Counted from the first letter of the stretch, positions 8,650-16,449 are shown. The stretch is 38,666 bases of DNA from Paracoccus marinus (GCF_007018965.1 NZ_VJYZ01000016.1:1-38666); one strand, 5' to 3'. The notes: a model not told the origin generated them from the letters alone. Translations and numbers: made by a program.

Positions 8650-9261
8650 TGGGAAACTCCTTTCAGACATGCAGCATCCTTCGGCCAGGGCCGTCGGCAT
8701 GCAGGTTACAAATGACCCGCCGTGCCGAGCACGTGGGCTGACTCAGGGTTCAGAGCATGTCGTCGAGGAAAACCGCCTGTATGCCAGAGGCACACCGTGA
8801 CCGGCGTGCGCACCCGACTGCGTTCGTCTTTTCGATTCTTATGGACTGCTCAACCATTAATCTACGCACCCAGAAGGCGAGCACGCAACTACAAACCTGT
8901 GATGCACGGTTCGAACAAAGAAAGAACATGTGGATATCGTCGAGCACCTGCGGAACCTGACCGGAACGCCCCATTCCGGCAATTCCGCTCCCCTCAAAAG
9001 CGGCGAATCCGTCCGAAGGACGGTCAAACTGCCCTCCCCGTAGGGAACGGTGATGCACGCGCATGCATCGCCGCCCGGAACCGCCTTGGATGACGGGGGC
9101 GTAGGTATTTGCCTTGGGTGGCCCAGACTGGCAGGAGCCAAGAAAATCCAATGAAACAAGGGGCGGAATAGGTAGGCGGTCTACAATTCCACCTTCCGCC
9201 TGTCTTCCGGTCCTCGCGCTCTGCTTCGCTGAACCGACCCCCGCCAGAGGGGTCCACGCGA
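8650..9261. other. Non-coding regulatory-looking region between the integrase module and the early operon
   Basis: About 600 bases without a supportable gene. Open frames on both strands have poor codon use. It contains an inverted repeat at about 9051-9068 (GATGCA / TGCATC arms) and the second copy of the 27-bp direct repeat. Just upstream of that repeat is an imperfect inverted repeat (GGCGGAA...TTCCGCC, about 9162-9200). An AT-richer patch around 8830-8940 may hold a promoter. No CI-like repressor gene is visible here or nearby. Confidence 0.5.
9184..9210 (+). repeat. 27-bp direct repeat, copy 2 (upstream of the early operon)
   Basis: This is the same element as at 6673-6699 with 26 of 27 bases identical and the same orientation. 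It lies about 80-90 bases before the start of the HTH gene at 9262. The two copies therefore either bracket the integrase plus the 200-aa gene, or mark equivalent positions upstream of two plus-strand transcription units. Confidence 0.75.
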
Positions 9262-9522
9262 ATGGAGCAGCCGATGAAGGACATTCAGACCGATCCCGAC
9301 GAGGACATCCCGGACCTGCTGGCCGACTGGATCAGCCGGGAGCAGTTGGCCCGCGCGCTGGGCCTGACGGCCGACACGCTATCCCGGTGGGAAGCCCGCC
9401 GCCAGGGGCCGCCCTGCACACGCATAGGTCGAAAGACCTTCTATCGCCGCGCAGCCATTCAGGAGTGGATCCGCGCGCAGGAACAGGCCCATCCGGTGCG
9501 CAAGACGCGGGGGCGGTCATGA
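9262..9522 (+). CDS. Small helix-turn-helix protein (excisionase/AlpA-like)
   Basis: This 86-aa protein is dominated by a MerR/AlpA-type winged HTH: WISREQLARALGLTADTLSRW (residues about 30-50), then RRQGPPCTRIGRKTFYRRAAIQEWI, the wing and second helix typical of excisionases and phage activators. It opens the early operon and probably acts as recombination directionality factor or early regulator. A start at ATG 9274, with GGAG 6 bases upstream, is nearly as plausible as 9262. Its stop overlaps the next start by 4 bases. Confidence 0.75.
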   Translation: MEQPMKDIQTDPDEDIPDLLADWISREQLARALGLTADTLSRWEARRQGPPCTRIGRKTFYRRAAIQEWIRAQEQAHPVRKTRGRS

Positions 9523-9758
9523 CCATCCAGCCCCACAGTTCCGCCTGGCCCGCCGACCGCGTGGCCAAGGCCCGCGCCGTGATCGCCGATGTCGCGCATC
9601 ACAGCGATCTCCTGATCCGGCTCGCCTGCAACGTGCTTGCGCAGCATGGCGAGACCCCTGGCGAGCGAGCAGATGCCCAGCGCCTGCTGGTCGTCGTCGA
9701 TGCGCGGCGGCCGGTGCAACGTGCCCAGCGCGAATACCAGGGGAGGGCCGCGCGATGA
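9519..9758 (+). CDS. Small hypothetical phage protein
   Basis: This is a 79-aa protein starting at the ATG that overlaps the preceding stop (ATGA) and ending 4 bases into the next gene. It is mostly helical (ADRVAKARAVIADVAHHSDLLIRLACNVLAQ) with a basic tail. I recognise no domain. The overlaps at both ends make it part of the early operon. A longer in-frame extension upstream to 9114 runs through non-coding DNA and the HTH gene, and I do not accept it. Confidence 0.65.
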   Translation: MTIQPHSSAWPADRVAKARAVIADVAHHSDLLIRLACNVLAQHGETPGERADAQRLLVVVDARRPVQRAQREYQGRAAR

Positions 9759-10150
9759 TGCGCCGTGGTACGCCCGAGGCCGATCTGCAGCGTGCCGTCG
9801 TGCAGGCGCTTCGCATCGCTCTGCCCCGCTCGGCCATCATCCATCACTGCGCCAACGAGGTGACCGAGGCCGGGCCCCGCGGGGCGAAGCGCCAAGCGAT
9901 CCTTGTCGGCATGGGCGTCCATGCCGGGTTCGCCGATCTGATGGTGATCTGGGACGGCCGCGTCCTGTTCCTCGAGTTGAAGGCGCCGAAGGGGCGCCTG
10001 CGGCCGGAACAGGAGGCATTCCGTGATGCCGTTCTGGCGCAAGGGTTCGGCTGGGCGCTGGTGCGCAGTCTCGACGATGCGCTGGGCGCGCTGGCCGATC
10101 ACGGGTTCACCACGCGCATCGCCCCTGCCCCGCGGAGGCCCGCGTCATGA
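9755..10150 (+). CDS. VRR-NUC domain nuclease
   Basis: This is a 131-aa stand-alone VRR-NUC protein, a PD-(D/E)XK-type nuclease fold common in phages. The core motif is visible: GVHAGFADLMVIWDGRVLFLELK (residues about 52-74), with the catalytic D in FADL, then E and K in LELK, followed by a conserved GRLRPEQ. It probably acts in phage replication or recombination. It overlaps both neighbours by 4 bases, so it is translated as part of the early operon directly ahead of the O-like replication gene. Confidence 0.85.
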   Translation: MMRRGTPEADLQRAVVQALRIALPRSAIIHHCANEVTEAGPRGAKRQAILVGMGVHAGFADLMVIWDGRVLFLELKAPKGRLRPEQEAFRDAVLAQGFGWALVRSLDDALGALADHGFTTRIAPAPRRPAS

Positions 10151-11154
10151 GCCACGAGGCCACCAACTGGGCCATCAAGCAGCGCGGGCTGAAGCCGACG
10201 ACCAAGATCGTGCTCTGGCATCTGTGCGACCGGTTCAACCCGGATTACGGCTGCTTTCCTTCGCAGGACCGGCTGGCGCATGACTGCGAGATCAGCCGAT
10301 CAACGCTGAACGATCACCTTGGCCAGCTCGAGGCCGTGGGCCTGCTGCGGCGGGTGCCGCGGCTCGACCCCGTGACCAAGCGCCAGCTGCCCACCCGCTA
10401 CATCCTGGGGTTCGAGCCGGGGTTCACACCCGTGGCTGTGGTGCCGTGTCCGGAAATCGGACACGGCGAAGGCGACGGTGCGGAAATCGCTGAGATGGTC
10501 GAGGGTTCGCGCCTTGATGGTGCTGCCGACGCCCTGCCGTGTCCGGATTTCGGACACGGGGATGAGGCGAGTCCCGTGTCCGATTTTCCGGCAGACCCGT
10601 GTCCGGAAAATGCCGAAAGCCGTGTCCGGATTTCGGACACTAACCCTGTAAGGGAACCTCTAAGTAAACCAGTAAAGGAGGAGGAGGGCGCACAAGCGCG
10701 CGAGGCGATTTCCGATGAGGTTTTCGGAGACCTGCTGGACGCGCTGGGCCTCGACCCCGACGCCCTGCCCGGCTGGTGGCAAGGCTGGCCGCCCCGGCTG
10801 CACGTCCAGCGCTGGCGCGACGACCTCGGGCTGACCGAGGCGGAGATCATCGCCGCCGCGGAAGCGTCCCGCGAAGAGCACCCCCAACCGCCAGACGGGC
10901 CGAAGGCGCTGGACCGGGCGATGCAGCGTGCTGCCCAGCGGAAGGCCGAGGATGCTGGACGGAAACGGCGCAAGCCCAAGACGCCCTCCGCCCCGGCCGC
11001 GAAGCCGATCACCGACCTCCCCGCCTTCTACGCCGACCTCGTTAACTCCGACCGCTACCTGCCGGTCAGCGCGATCAGCAACACCATGCGCGACGCCATG
11101 CTGGCCCGTGGGTTGGTGACGGCCGAACGCCTGCGCGAGCGCGGGGTGCGGTGA
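10147..11154 (+). CDS. Helix-turn-helix replication-initiator-like protein (lambda O-like layout)
   Basis: This 335-aa protein has an N-terminal winged HTH (residues about 1-90; LKPTTKIVLWHLCDRF, then DCEISRSTLNDHLGQLEAVGLLRR) of the HTH_36 type found in phage replication proteins. Residues about 99-165 are low complexity because the DNA there carries five copies of a palindrome-derived iteron. The middle (about 175-190) is charged, and the C-terminal 120 residues resemble the conserved tail of these proteins (AFYADLVNSDRYLPVSAI). By analogy with lambda O, whose gene contains its own origin, I infer that it binds these iterons and recruits a helicase. It starts in an ATGA overlap with the nuclease gene, and its stop overlaps the GTG of the methyltransferase. 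Confidence 0.75.
   Translation: MSHEATNWAIKQRGLKPTTKIVLWHLCDRFNPDYGCFPSQDRLAHDCEISRSTLNDHLGQLEAVGLLRRVPRLDPVTKRQLPTRYILGFEPGFTPVAVVPCPEIGHGEGDGAEIAEMVEGSRLDGAADALPCPDFGHGDEASPVSDFPADPCPENAESRVRISDTNPVREPLSKPVKEEEGAQAREAISDEVFGDLLDALGLDPDALPGWWQGWPPRLHVQRWRDDLGLTEAEIIAAAEASREEHPQPPDGPKALDRAMQRAAQRKAEDAGRKRRKPKTPSAPAAKPITDLPAFYADLVNSDRYLPVSAISNTMRDAMLARGLVTAERLRERGVR
10443..10640 (+). repeat. Palindromic iterons inside the O-like gene (candidate phage origin)
   Basis: Three perfect palindromes share the arms GTGTCCG / CGGACAC around a 5-base centre (GAAAT or GATTT): 10446-10464, 10539-10557 and 10622-10640. In the first copy the arms extend to 10 bp (10443-10467). Two half-sites, CCGTGTCCG, lie at 10574-10582 and 10597-10605. 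An AT-richer stretch follows at 10641-10680. All lie within one reading frame, where they create repeated CP(E/D)(I/F)GHG-type peptides. The pattern matches an initiator-binding iteron array. Confidence 0.8.
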
Positions 11155-12227
11155 ATGGCATGGTGTCACGTCCCCGGCACGGATTGTCCCTCTGCGCAGG
11201 CGGCGGAGGCCTTGATTTGGGCCTCATGCTTGCCGAACCCGGCTATCACACCCGCGCCTTCGTCGAATGGGAGGACTGGCCAAGGGCGGTGCTCATCGCG
11301 GCGCAAGCAGCCGGATACTTCGCCCCGGCCCCGATCTGGACCGATCTGCGCAGCTTCGATGCCCGGCCGTTCTGCGGGGCCTTCGACGCCGTCCTCGCAG
11401 GCTATCCCTGCCAGCCCTTCAGCGCGGCCGGAAAACGCGGTGGCGCCGACGATCCCCGCCACCTCTGGCCCGACGTCGCCCGCGTCATTGGCGAATGTCG
11501 CCCGGAATGGGTCTTCCTCGAAAACGTCGCCGGTCACGTCACCCTCGGCCTCGAGACCGTCCTGCGAGAGCTTTGGGGATTGGGCTACACGCCGGCGGCG
11601 GGCCTGTTCTCGGCGGCAGAGGTCGGCGCGCCGCATGAACGGCTGCGCATCTTCATCCTGGCCCACACCGATGAGCCTGCATCCCGGCACCGACCGCTAC
11701 AACCCGGCCGGGAACAGCGACTTTACCCGGAAGGCCGAGGCGCTGGCGCTGGGCATCGCGAAGGCGTTGCCAAACCGGTGGCCGACGCCTGCGGCGCAGA
11801 ACTGGAAGGGCAGCAGCGCGGACAGCATCACCCGCATGGACGGCAAGTCCCGGATGGACCTGCTGCACTACCGAGCGGAGCAGGGCTTCACCCGCCCGGC
11901 CCCGGCGACCTCACCGGATGGGCCACGGTCCTTGCCGCACGCCCCGATCTCGCGCCCGCTCTGGGCTTCGATGATTGCCTCGCATGGGCGCGTCGTCTCG
12001 CGACGGATCCTGAAGGGCCGGTCGCGGCGGCGGCTGAACCCGCTCTTCGTCGGATGGCTGATGGGCTGGCCCATCGGGCACGCGCTCTGCGCCTGCTCGG
12101 AAATGGAGTTCACCCTCTGGCGGCAGCACATGCGTGGCGCGCTCTCGCAGCTGCCCATGGCCTCGGGCCCGTGGATCTGGCGGCCGACCGACCAAACACC
12201 ACTCCCGACGCAGTTGACCCTGTTTGA
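11151..12227 (+). CDS. C5-cytosine DNA methyltransferase
   Basis: This 358-aa protein carries the ordered C5-MTase motifs: motif I LSLCAGGGGLDLG (12-24), motif IV YPCQPFS with the catalytic cysteine (85-91), motif VI ENV (124-126), motif VIII ERLRIFIL (163-170) and, near residue 315, motif X LRLLGNGVHPLAAAHAW. It would methylate cytosine in phage DNA and protect it from restriction. The GTG start overlaps the stop of the preceding gene. From about 11671 the same DNA also encodes a second, better-biased frame, and codon bias in frame 0 weakens there. The C-terminal half is therefore less certain as the sole product. Confidence 0.8.
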   Translation: MNGMVSRPRHGLSLCAGGGGLDLGLMLAEPGYHTRAFVEWEDWPRAVLIAAQAAGYFAPAPIWTDLRSFDARPFCGAFDAVLAGYPCQPFSAAGKRGGADDPRHLWPDVARVIGECRPEWVFLENVAGHVTLGLETVLRELWGLGYTPAAGLFSAAEVGAPHERLRIFILAHTDEPASRHRPLQPGREQRLYPEGRGAGAGHREGVAKPVADACGAELEGQQRGQHHPHGRQVPDGPAALPSGAGLHPPGPGDLTGWATVLAARPDLAPALGFDDCLAWARRLATDPEGPVAAAAEPALRRMADGLAHRARALRLLGNGVHPLAAAHAWRALAAAHGLGPVDLAADRPNTTPDAVDPV

Positions 12228-12243
12228 AGGAATGCAGCCATGA
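11671..12243 (+). CDS. Out-of-frame overlapping gene, methyltransferase-associated C-terminal-like protein
   Basis: This is a 190-aa frame shifted +1 relative to the C5-MTase, starting at ATG 11671. It reads PGTDRYNPAGNSDFTRKAEALA, then NRWPTPAAQNWKG, and later LNPLFVGWLMGWPIGH and EFTLWRQHMRGALSQLP, features I associate with tails of phage DNA methyltransferases. Third codon positions are almost all G or C, stronger than in frame 0 over the same bases. Its TGA overlaps the ATG of the next gene (ATGA at 12240), as expected for a translated operon member. No Shine-Dalgarno is visible, so it may be reached by reinitiation or by a +1 shift from the MTase frame. Confidence 0.6.
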   Translation: MSLHPGTDRYNPAGNSDFTRKAEALALGIAKALPNRWPTPAAQNWKGSSADSITRMDGKSRMDLLHYRAEQGFTRPAPATSPDGPRSLPHAPISRPLWASMIASHGRVVSRRILKGRSRRRLNPLFVGWLMGWPIGHALCACSEMEFTLWRQHMRGALSQLPMASGPWIWRPTDQTPLPTQLTLFEGMQP

Positions 12244-12908
12244 GCATTCAAGGACGGATCGGCCGAACCGGCGGCACGAAGATCAAGCGCGCGCTGGGCG
12301 TGCAGGCGGCGCTGGAATGGGCATTCCGCGTGGAACAGGCGCAGCTGGAACTGCCATCGCCCAAAGAGGTGACCGAGGAAGGCTTCGGTTTCGGCCTGGA
12401 ATACGTCCTGCTCCAACGCGCTATGCTTGGATGCAAAGTGGACGGCGGCCAGTACAAGATGGGCAGCTACACCCATCCCGATGCTGAGGTGATCGCCGCC
12501 ACCGTGGCAGGCATGCCCGATGGCCTCGGCGGCATCCGCATGGCGATCCAGGTAGCAGAACTGGCGCGTGCTGGCATGACGCCAGACTCGATGCCGGGCG
12601 TCGTCCCGCGCTGCGTGCCAATGGAAACCAAGAACAACCAGCATGGCGAGCGAGCGACAACCATCGTCGTCGGCACCGAACGGGTGAAGACGCGTGGCAA
12701 ATGGCGAACGGTCGAGGTGCTGGCTTGCCCGGTCACTTGGCGGCCGCATCCGAACCAGATCGCATCCGCCCGGCGCGGCTACGAGGATTGGTGGCAGGCG
12801 CTGGACTGGGTCCGGGATGGATTGTTGGCGGGCGGGATGCTGCTCGAGGTGGAGGTGACGACGGCGATGCCGAAAGTGCAGCCTTGGTTGGCTTCATCGC
12901 GCAAATAG
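12240..12908 (+). CDS. Conserved hypothetical phage early protein
   Basis: This 222-aa protein has no domain I can name. It begins in an ATGA overlap with the preceding frame, which marks it as the last gene of the early operon before the defence insertion. Features are a basic N-terminus (GRTGGTKIKRALGVQAALEWAF), a central segment with a charged KNNQHGE turn, and a C-terminal WRPHPNQIASARRGYEDWWQALDWV stretch. No membrane segment or signal peptide is seen. It is probably a phage-specific DNA metabolism or regulatory protein. Confidence 0.65.
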   Translation: MSIQGRIGRTGGTKIKRALGVQAALEWAFRVEQAQLELPSPKEVTEEGFGFGLEYVLLQRAMLGCKVDGGQYKMGSYTHPDAEVIAATVAGMPDGLGGIRMAIQVAELARAGMTPDSMPGVVPRCVPMETKNNQHGERATTIVVGTERVKTRGKWRTVEVLACPVTWRPHPNQIASARRGYEDWWQALDWVRDGLLAGGMLLEVEVTTAMPKVQPWLASSRK

Positions 12909-13027
12909 CTGCCTTTCCAATGTGATACTCCTGCAGATCGGTCAAATCTGTTTCGGTCTACAGCGCAGCTTTGGCTTGATTGCAATGCTATCACTGCCTA
13001 TCTTCAGTCCTACAACCGGAGGGCAGC

Positions 13028-13270
13028 ATGGCGAGCATAACGATTCGCAATCTCGACGACGATGTAAAACGCCGCCTGCGCGTGCGCGCTGCTGAACATG
13101 GCCGCTCGATGGAGGAGGAGGCGCGGGATATCCTGCGGCAGGTTGTCGGCCAGCCCAACACACCCCGGAACCTTGGTCAGGCCATCCATGCCCGGTTCGC
13201 GGCGGTGGGCGGCATCGACCTGCCACCAACAAAGCGCAGCGCGATGCGGCCCGCACCGGACTTTGAGTGA
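13028..13270 (+). CDS. FitA-like antitoxin (ribbon-helix-helix)
   Basis: This 80-aa protein begins with the ribbon-helix-helix of FitA/VapB-type antitoxins: ITIRNLDDDVKRRLRVRAAEHGRSMEEEARDIL (residues 4-36), with a flexible C-terminus that would wrap the toxin. The ATG at 13028 is chosen because GGAGGG precedes it by a few bases; an in-frame ATG at 12980 would add an unrelated cysteine-rich stretch. It ends 3 bases before the PIN toxin. The RHH fold should also repress the operon, which would place the whole downstream defence cassette under its control. Confidence 0.85.
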   Translation: MASITIRNLDDDVKRRLRVRAAEHGRSMEEEARDILRQVVGQPNTPRNLGQAIHARFAAVGGIDLPPTKRSAMRPAPDFE

Positions 13271-13273
13271 TCA

Positions 13274-13696
13274 ATGATCCTTCTCGACACCAACGTCATC
13301 TCCGAACTGATGCGCGCGGAACCGGCACAGATCGTGCTGGACTGGTTCGGCCAGCACGACGCGTCCGACCTCTTCATCTCGGCAATCACCGAAGCAGAAC
13401 TGCGCACCGGCGTTGCGATCCTTCCCGACGGCCAGCGCCGCGACCGGCTGCAAGCCGCCATCGACGCAATGATCGACCAGGACTTCCAGTCACGGGTCCT
13501 GCCATTCGACAGCCCTGCCGCCAAAGCCTATGCCGAGATTGCGGCCCAGCGTCGCGCTGTAGGCCGACCGATTGCCGAGGCCGACTGCCAGATCGCCGCC
13601 ATCGCCCGCGCCACAGATGCCCCCATTGCCACCCGCAACGTCAAGGATTTCGACGGCTGCGGCATCCGCGTGATTAACCCCTGGAACGACCAATGA
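13274..13696 (+). CDS. FitB/VapC-like PIN-domain toxin
   Basis: This is a 140-aa PIN-domain ribonuclease. The acidic active-site residues are visible: D5 in LLDTNVISEL, E in ITEAELRTGV (about 44), D in IAEADCQIAA and the C-terminal NVKDFDG. Members of this family cleave tRNA or other RNA when freed from the antitoxin. Its stop codon overlaps the start of the adenine methyltransferase gene by 4 bases (ATGA at 13693). The toxin and the methyltransferase are thus translationally coupled, an unusual link between a toxin-antitoxin pair and a restriction cassette. Confidence 0.87.
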   Translation: MILLDTNVISELMRAEPAQIVLDWFGQHDASDLFISAITEAELRTGVAILPDGQRRDRLQAAIDAMIDQDFQSRVLPFDSPAAKAYAEIAAQRRAVGRPIAEADCQIAAIARATDAPIATRNVKDFDGCGIRVINPWNDQ

Positions 13697-16449
13697 ACGC
13701 CGTCGAAATTGAACAGGCCATTTCCGAACTGGCCGAAAAACCCTTCGACCGGCAGGAATTCCCCTTCCAGTTCCTTGAAGCCTTCGGGAACAAGGACACC
13801 ACCCTCAAGCGCCTGCGCACCGGCGTGTCGAACAAGTCAGATCTGGGTGGCGTCCTTCAGACCAACAATATCCACATTGCGACCTGCGCGCCCGGGCAAA
13901 CCTCGACCACCATCGCCGCCCTTCGCGCCAGTCCGGCCACGGCGAAGGGCAAGGCCCGCTTCATCCTGGCCACCGATGGCGAGACGCTAGAGGCCGAAGA
14001 CCTCACCTCTGACGAGCCACCGGTTGCCTGCGCCTATCCCGATTTCCACGACCATTTCGGCTTTTTCCTGCCGCTCGCGGGCATCACCACCGTCAAACAG
14101 ATCCGCGAAAGCGCTTTTGACATCAAGGCGACTGGCCGCCTGAACCGGCTTTATGTCGAACTGCTCAAGGACAACCCCGAATGGGGCACCGAGGCGCGCC
14201 GCCATGACATGAACCACTTCATGGCGCGGCTGATCTTCTGCTTCTTCGCCGAAGACACCGGCATCTTCAACGGCGGCACCCTGTTCACCACCACCGTCAG
14301 CCAGTTCAGCGACCCGGCCAGCACCAACACCCACTGGGTCATCAGCGAAATCTTCCGCGCGATGAACACCCGGCTAGACCTGCGCCCCACGGCCGACCTG
14401 CGCAACTGGGCCAACGCCTTTCCCTATGTGAATGGCGGCCTTTTTTCCGGCGACACCGACGTTCCGCGCTTTTCCAGGATCGCGCGCAGCTACCTTTTGC
14501 ACATCGGCGGCCTCGACTGGACCAAGATCAACCCCGACATATTCGGCTCCATGATCCAGGCCGTCGCGGATGAGGGCGAGCGGTCCGCACTGGGCATGCA
14601 CTACACCTCCGTGCCGAACATCCTGAAGGTGCTGAACCCGCTGTTCCTCGATGACCTGCGCGCGCAGTTGGAGGAGGCGGGCGACAACCCCCGCAAACTG
14701 CTGAACCTGCGCAACCGGATGGCCAAGATCAGGGTGTTCGACCCCGCCTGCGGGTCGGGCAACTTCCTTGTCATCGCCTACAAGGAGATGCGGGCGATCG
14801 AGGCGGTGATCAACCAGCGCCGGGGCGAGGCCGATGCCAAGACCGCTATCCCCAAGACCAATTTCCGCGGCATCGAGCTGCGCGACTTTGCCGCCGAAAT
14901 CGCCCGGCTGGCGCTGATCATCGCCGAGTTCCAGTGCGACGTGACCTATCGCGGCGAAGTGCAGGCCCGGGCCGAGTTCCTGCCGCTGAACGCGCAGAAC
15001 TGGATCACCCAAGGCAACGCCCTGCGGCTTGACTGGCTGTCGATCTGCCCGCCCACAGGGACTGGGGTGCGGTTTCAGGCCGAGGACCTGTTCCACACGC
15101 CGCTGGATCAGGCGCAGATTGATTTCGAGAATGAGGGCGGGGAGACGTATATTTGCGGGAATCCACCGTATGCAGGCAAAGGCAAAAAGACCCCTTCCGA
15201 AATTGATGATTTGGAACGCACGCTCGGAGCCAAGGGGATAAAACACGGATATGTCGATTATGTCGCCTGCTGGTTCGTGAAGGCAGTCGAGTATGGAAAA
15301 CGGGTTAAGTCGAGATTCGCGTTCGTTAGCACGAACTCAATCTCACAAGGCCACCAAGTCCCATTGCTCTGGCCTGCACTGTTCACTGGTGGCTACAGCA
15401 TCTTCTTTGCCCAAACGTCCTTTCGCTGGTCAAATCTGGCAGCAAACAACGCTGGTGTAACTGTCGTCATAATCGGGATGGCGTCCGACCATTCGGGGCC
15501 GAAGACAATTTTTTCGATAGACGATGATGGGAAAACCGTTGCCCGACAGGTTGAAAATATCAATTGCTATCTCGTGAATGGACCTAATCTGATCGTTGAG
15601 AAGCGCAAGGCTCCCTTTAGCTCCCTATCGGTGATGGACCTCGGGAATATGCCGTATGATGGCGGGAACTTGCTGCTTACACGAGATGAGCTTGAGGCGA
15701 TTGGTCTGAGTTCAGAGCACCGCGCTAGATTTATAAGACGAGTCCTCGGCTCCAAGGAGTTCATCAGCAATATCCAGCGTTACTGCCTGTGGATCGAGAA
15801 CGATGATCGGCTACTGGCCGAACAGAACTTAGCCATAAAGTCGCGAGTTCAAGCTGTCCAAAAAATGCGATCGAAGAGCTCAGATGCTGGTGGGCGCGGG
15901 CTAGCTGCACGTCCACATCAATTTCGGGAGATGCGTAAATCGAGTTTCAGAACGATTGTCATGCCACGAACGTCCTCTGAAAGCCGAAGCTTCCTTCCAG
16001 CAGGCGTTGTCGATGCCAAAACCGTGGTTTCGAGCGAAGCCTTCGCGATATATGACGCGGACCTCTGGCAACTTGGCATTCTCGTTTCACGTGCGCACTT
16101 GATCTGGATCGCAACGACCTGTGGCCAACTTGAGACGAGATATCGCTATTCAAATGTTCTGGGCTGGAACACTTTTCCTGTCCCCACCCTGACCGAAAAG
16201 AACAAGGCCGACCTGACCGCCTGCGCCGAAGACATCCTCCTCGCCCGCGAGGCGCATTTCCCCGCCACCATCGCCGACCTATACGACCCCGAAAAGATGC
16301 CCGAAAACCTGCGCGCCGCCCACGACCGCAACGACGAAACCCTCGAACGCATCTACATCGGCCGCCGCTTCAAGAACGACACCGAACGGCTGGAAAAGCT
16401 GTTCGAGATGTACACGAAGATGACCACCAGACCGAAAGCTCGCGCATGA
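13693..16449 (+). CDS. MmeI-like N6-adenine DNA methyltransferase
   Basis: This 918-aa class I SAM-dependent DNA methyltransferase has the YeeA/MmeI-type architecture. The N-terminal domain (about 1-160) includes DFHDHFGFFLPLAG; a helical spacer contains ARLIFCFFAEDTGIF. The catalytic core has GMHYTS (301-306), motif I FDPACGSGNF (349-358) and motif IV NPPY (490-493, N6-adenine type). The target-recognition region follows (about 500-830), and the C-terminus contains VLGWNTFPVPTL. I see no clear PD-(D/E)XK nuclease motif at the N-terminus, so cleavage is probably supplied by the downstream genes. The target-recognition part has lower GC than the rest, suggesting domain exchange. Overlaps of 4 bases on both sides tie it to the toxin and to the next gene. 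Confidence 0.88.
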   Translation: MNAVEIEQAISELAEKPFDRQEFPFQFLEAFGNKDTTLKRLRTGVSNKSDLGGVLQTNNIHIATCAPGQTSTTIAALRASPATAKGKARFILATDGETLEAEDLTSDEPPVACAYPDFHDHFGFFLPLAGITTVKQIRESAFDIKATGRLNRLYVELLKDNPEWGTEARRHDMNHFMARLIFCFFAEDTGIFNGGTLFTTTVSQFSDPASTNTHWVISEIFRAMNTRLDLRPTADLRNWANAFPYVNGGLFSGDTDVPRFSRIARSYLLHIGGLDWTKINPDIFGSMIQAVADEGERSALGMHYTSVPNILKVLNPLFLDDLRAQLEEAGDNPRKLLNLRNRMAKIRVFDPACGSGNFLVIAYKEMRAIEAVINQRRGEADAKTAIPKTNFRGIELRDFAAEIARLALIIAEFQCDVTYRGEVQARAEFLPLNAQNWITQGNALRLDWLSICPPTGTGVRFQAEDLFHTPLDQAQIDFENEGGETYICGNPPYAGKGKKTPSEIDDLERTLGAKGIKHGYVDYVACWFVKAVEYGKRVKSRFAFVSTNSISQGHQVPLLWPALFTGGYSIFFAQTSFRWSNLAANNAGVTVVIIGMASDHSGPKTIFSIDDDGKTVARQVENINCYLVNGPNLIVEKRKAPFSSLSVMDLGNMPYDGGNLLLTRDELEAIGLSSEHRARFIRRVLGSKEFISNIQRYCLWIENDDRLLAEQNLAIKSRVQAVQKMRSKSSDAGGRGLAARPHQFREMRKSSFRTIVMPRTSSESRSFLPAGVVDAKTVVSSEAFAIYDADLWQLGILVSRAHLIWIATTCGQLETRYRYSNVLGWNTFPVPTLTEKNKADLTACAEDILLAREAHFPATIADLYDPEKMPENLRAAHDRNDETLERIYIGRRFKNDTERLEKLFEMYTKMTTRPKARA

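Noticed and set aside
9114..9758. 214-aa plus-strand open frame starting far upstream of the small gene at 9519
   Set aside because: The upstream part runs through non-coding DNA and out of frame through the HTH gene; only the part from 9519 has operon-like overlaps.
14374..15246. 290-aa minus-strand open frame opposite the adenine methyltransferase
   Set aside because: Antisense shadow over motif I and NPPY coding sequence; no recognisable features of its own.
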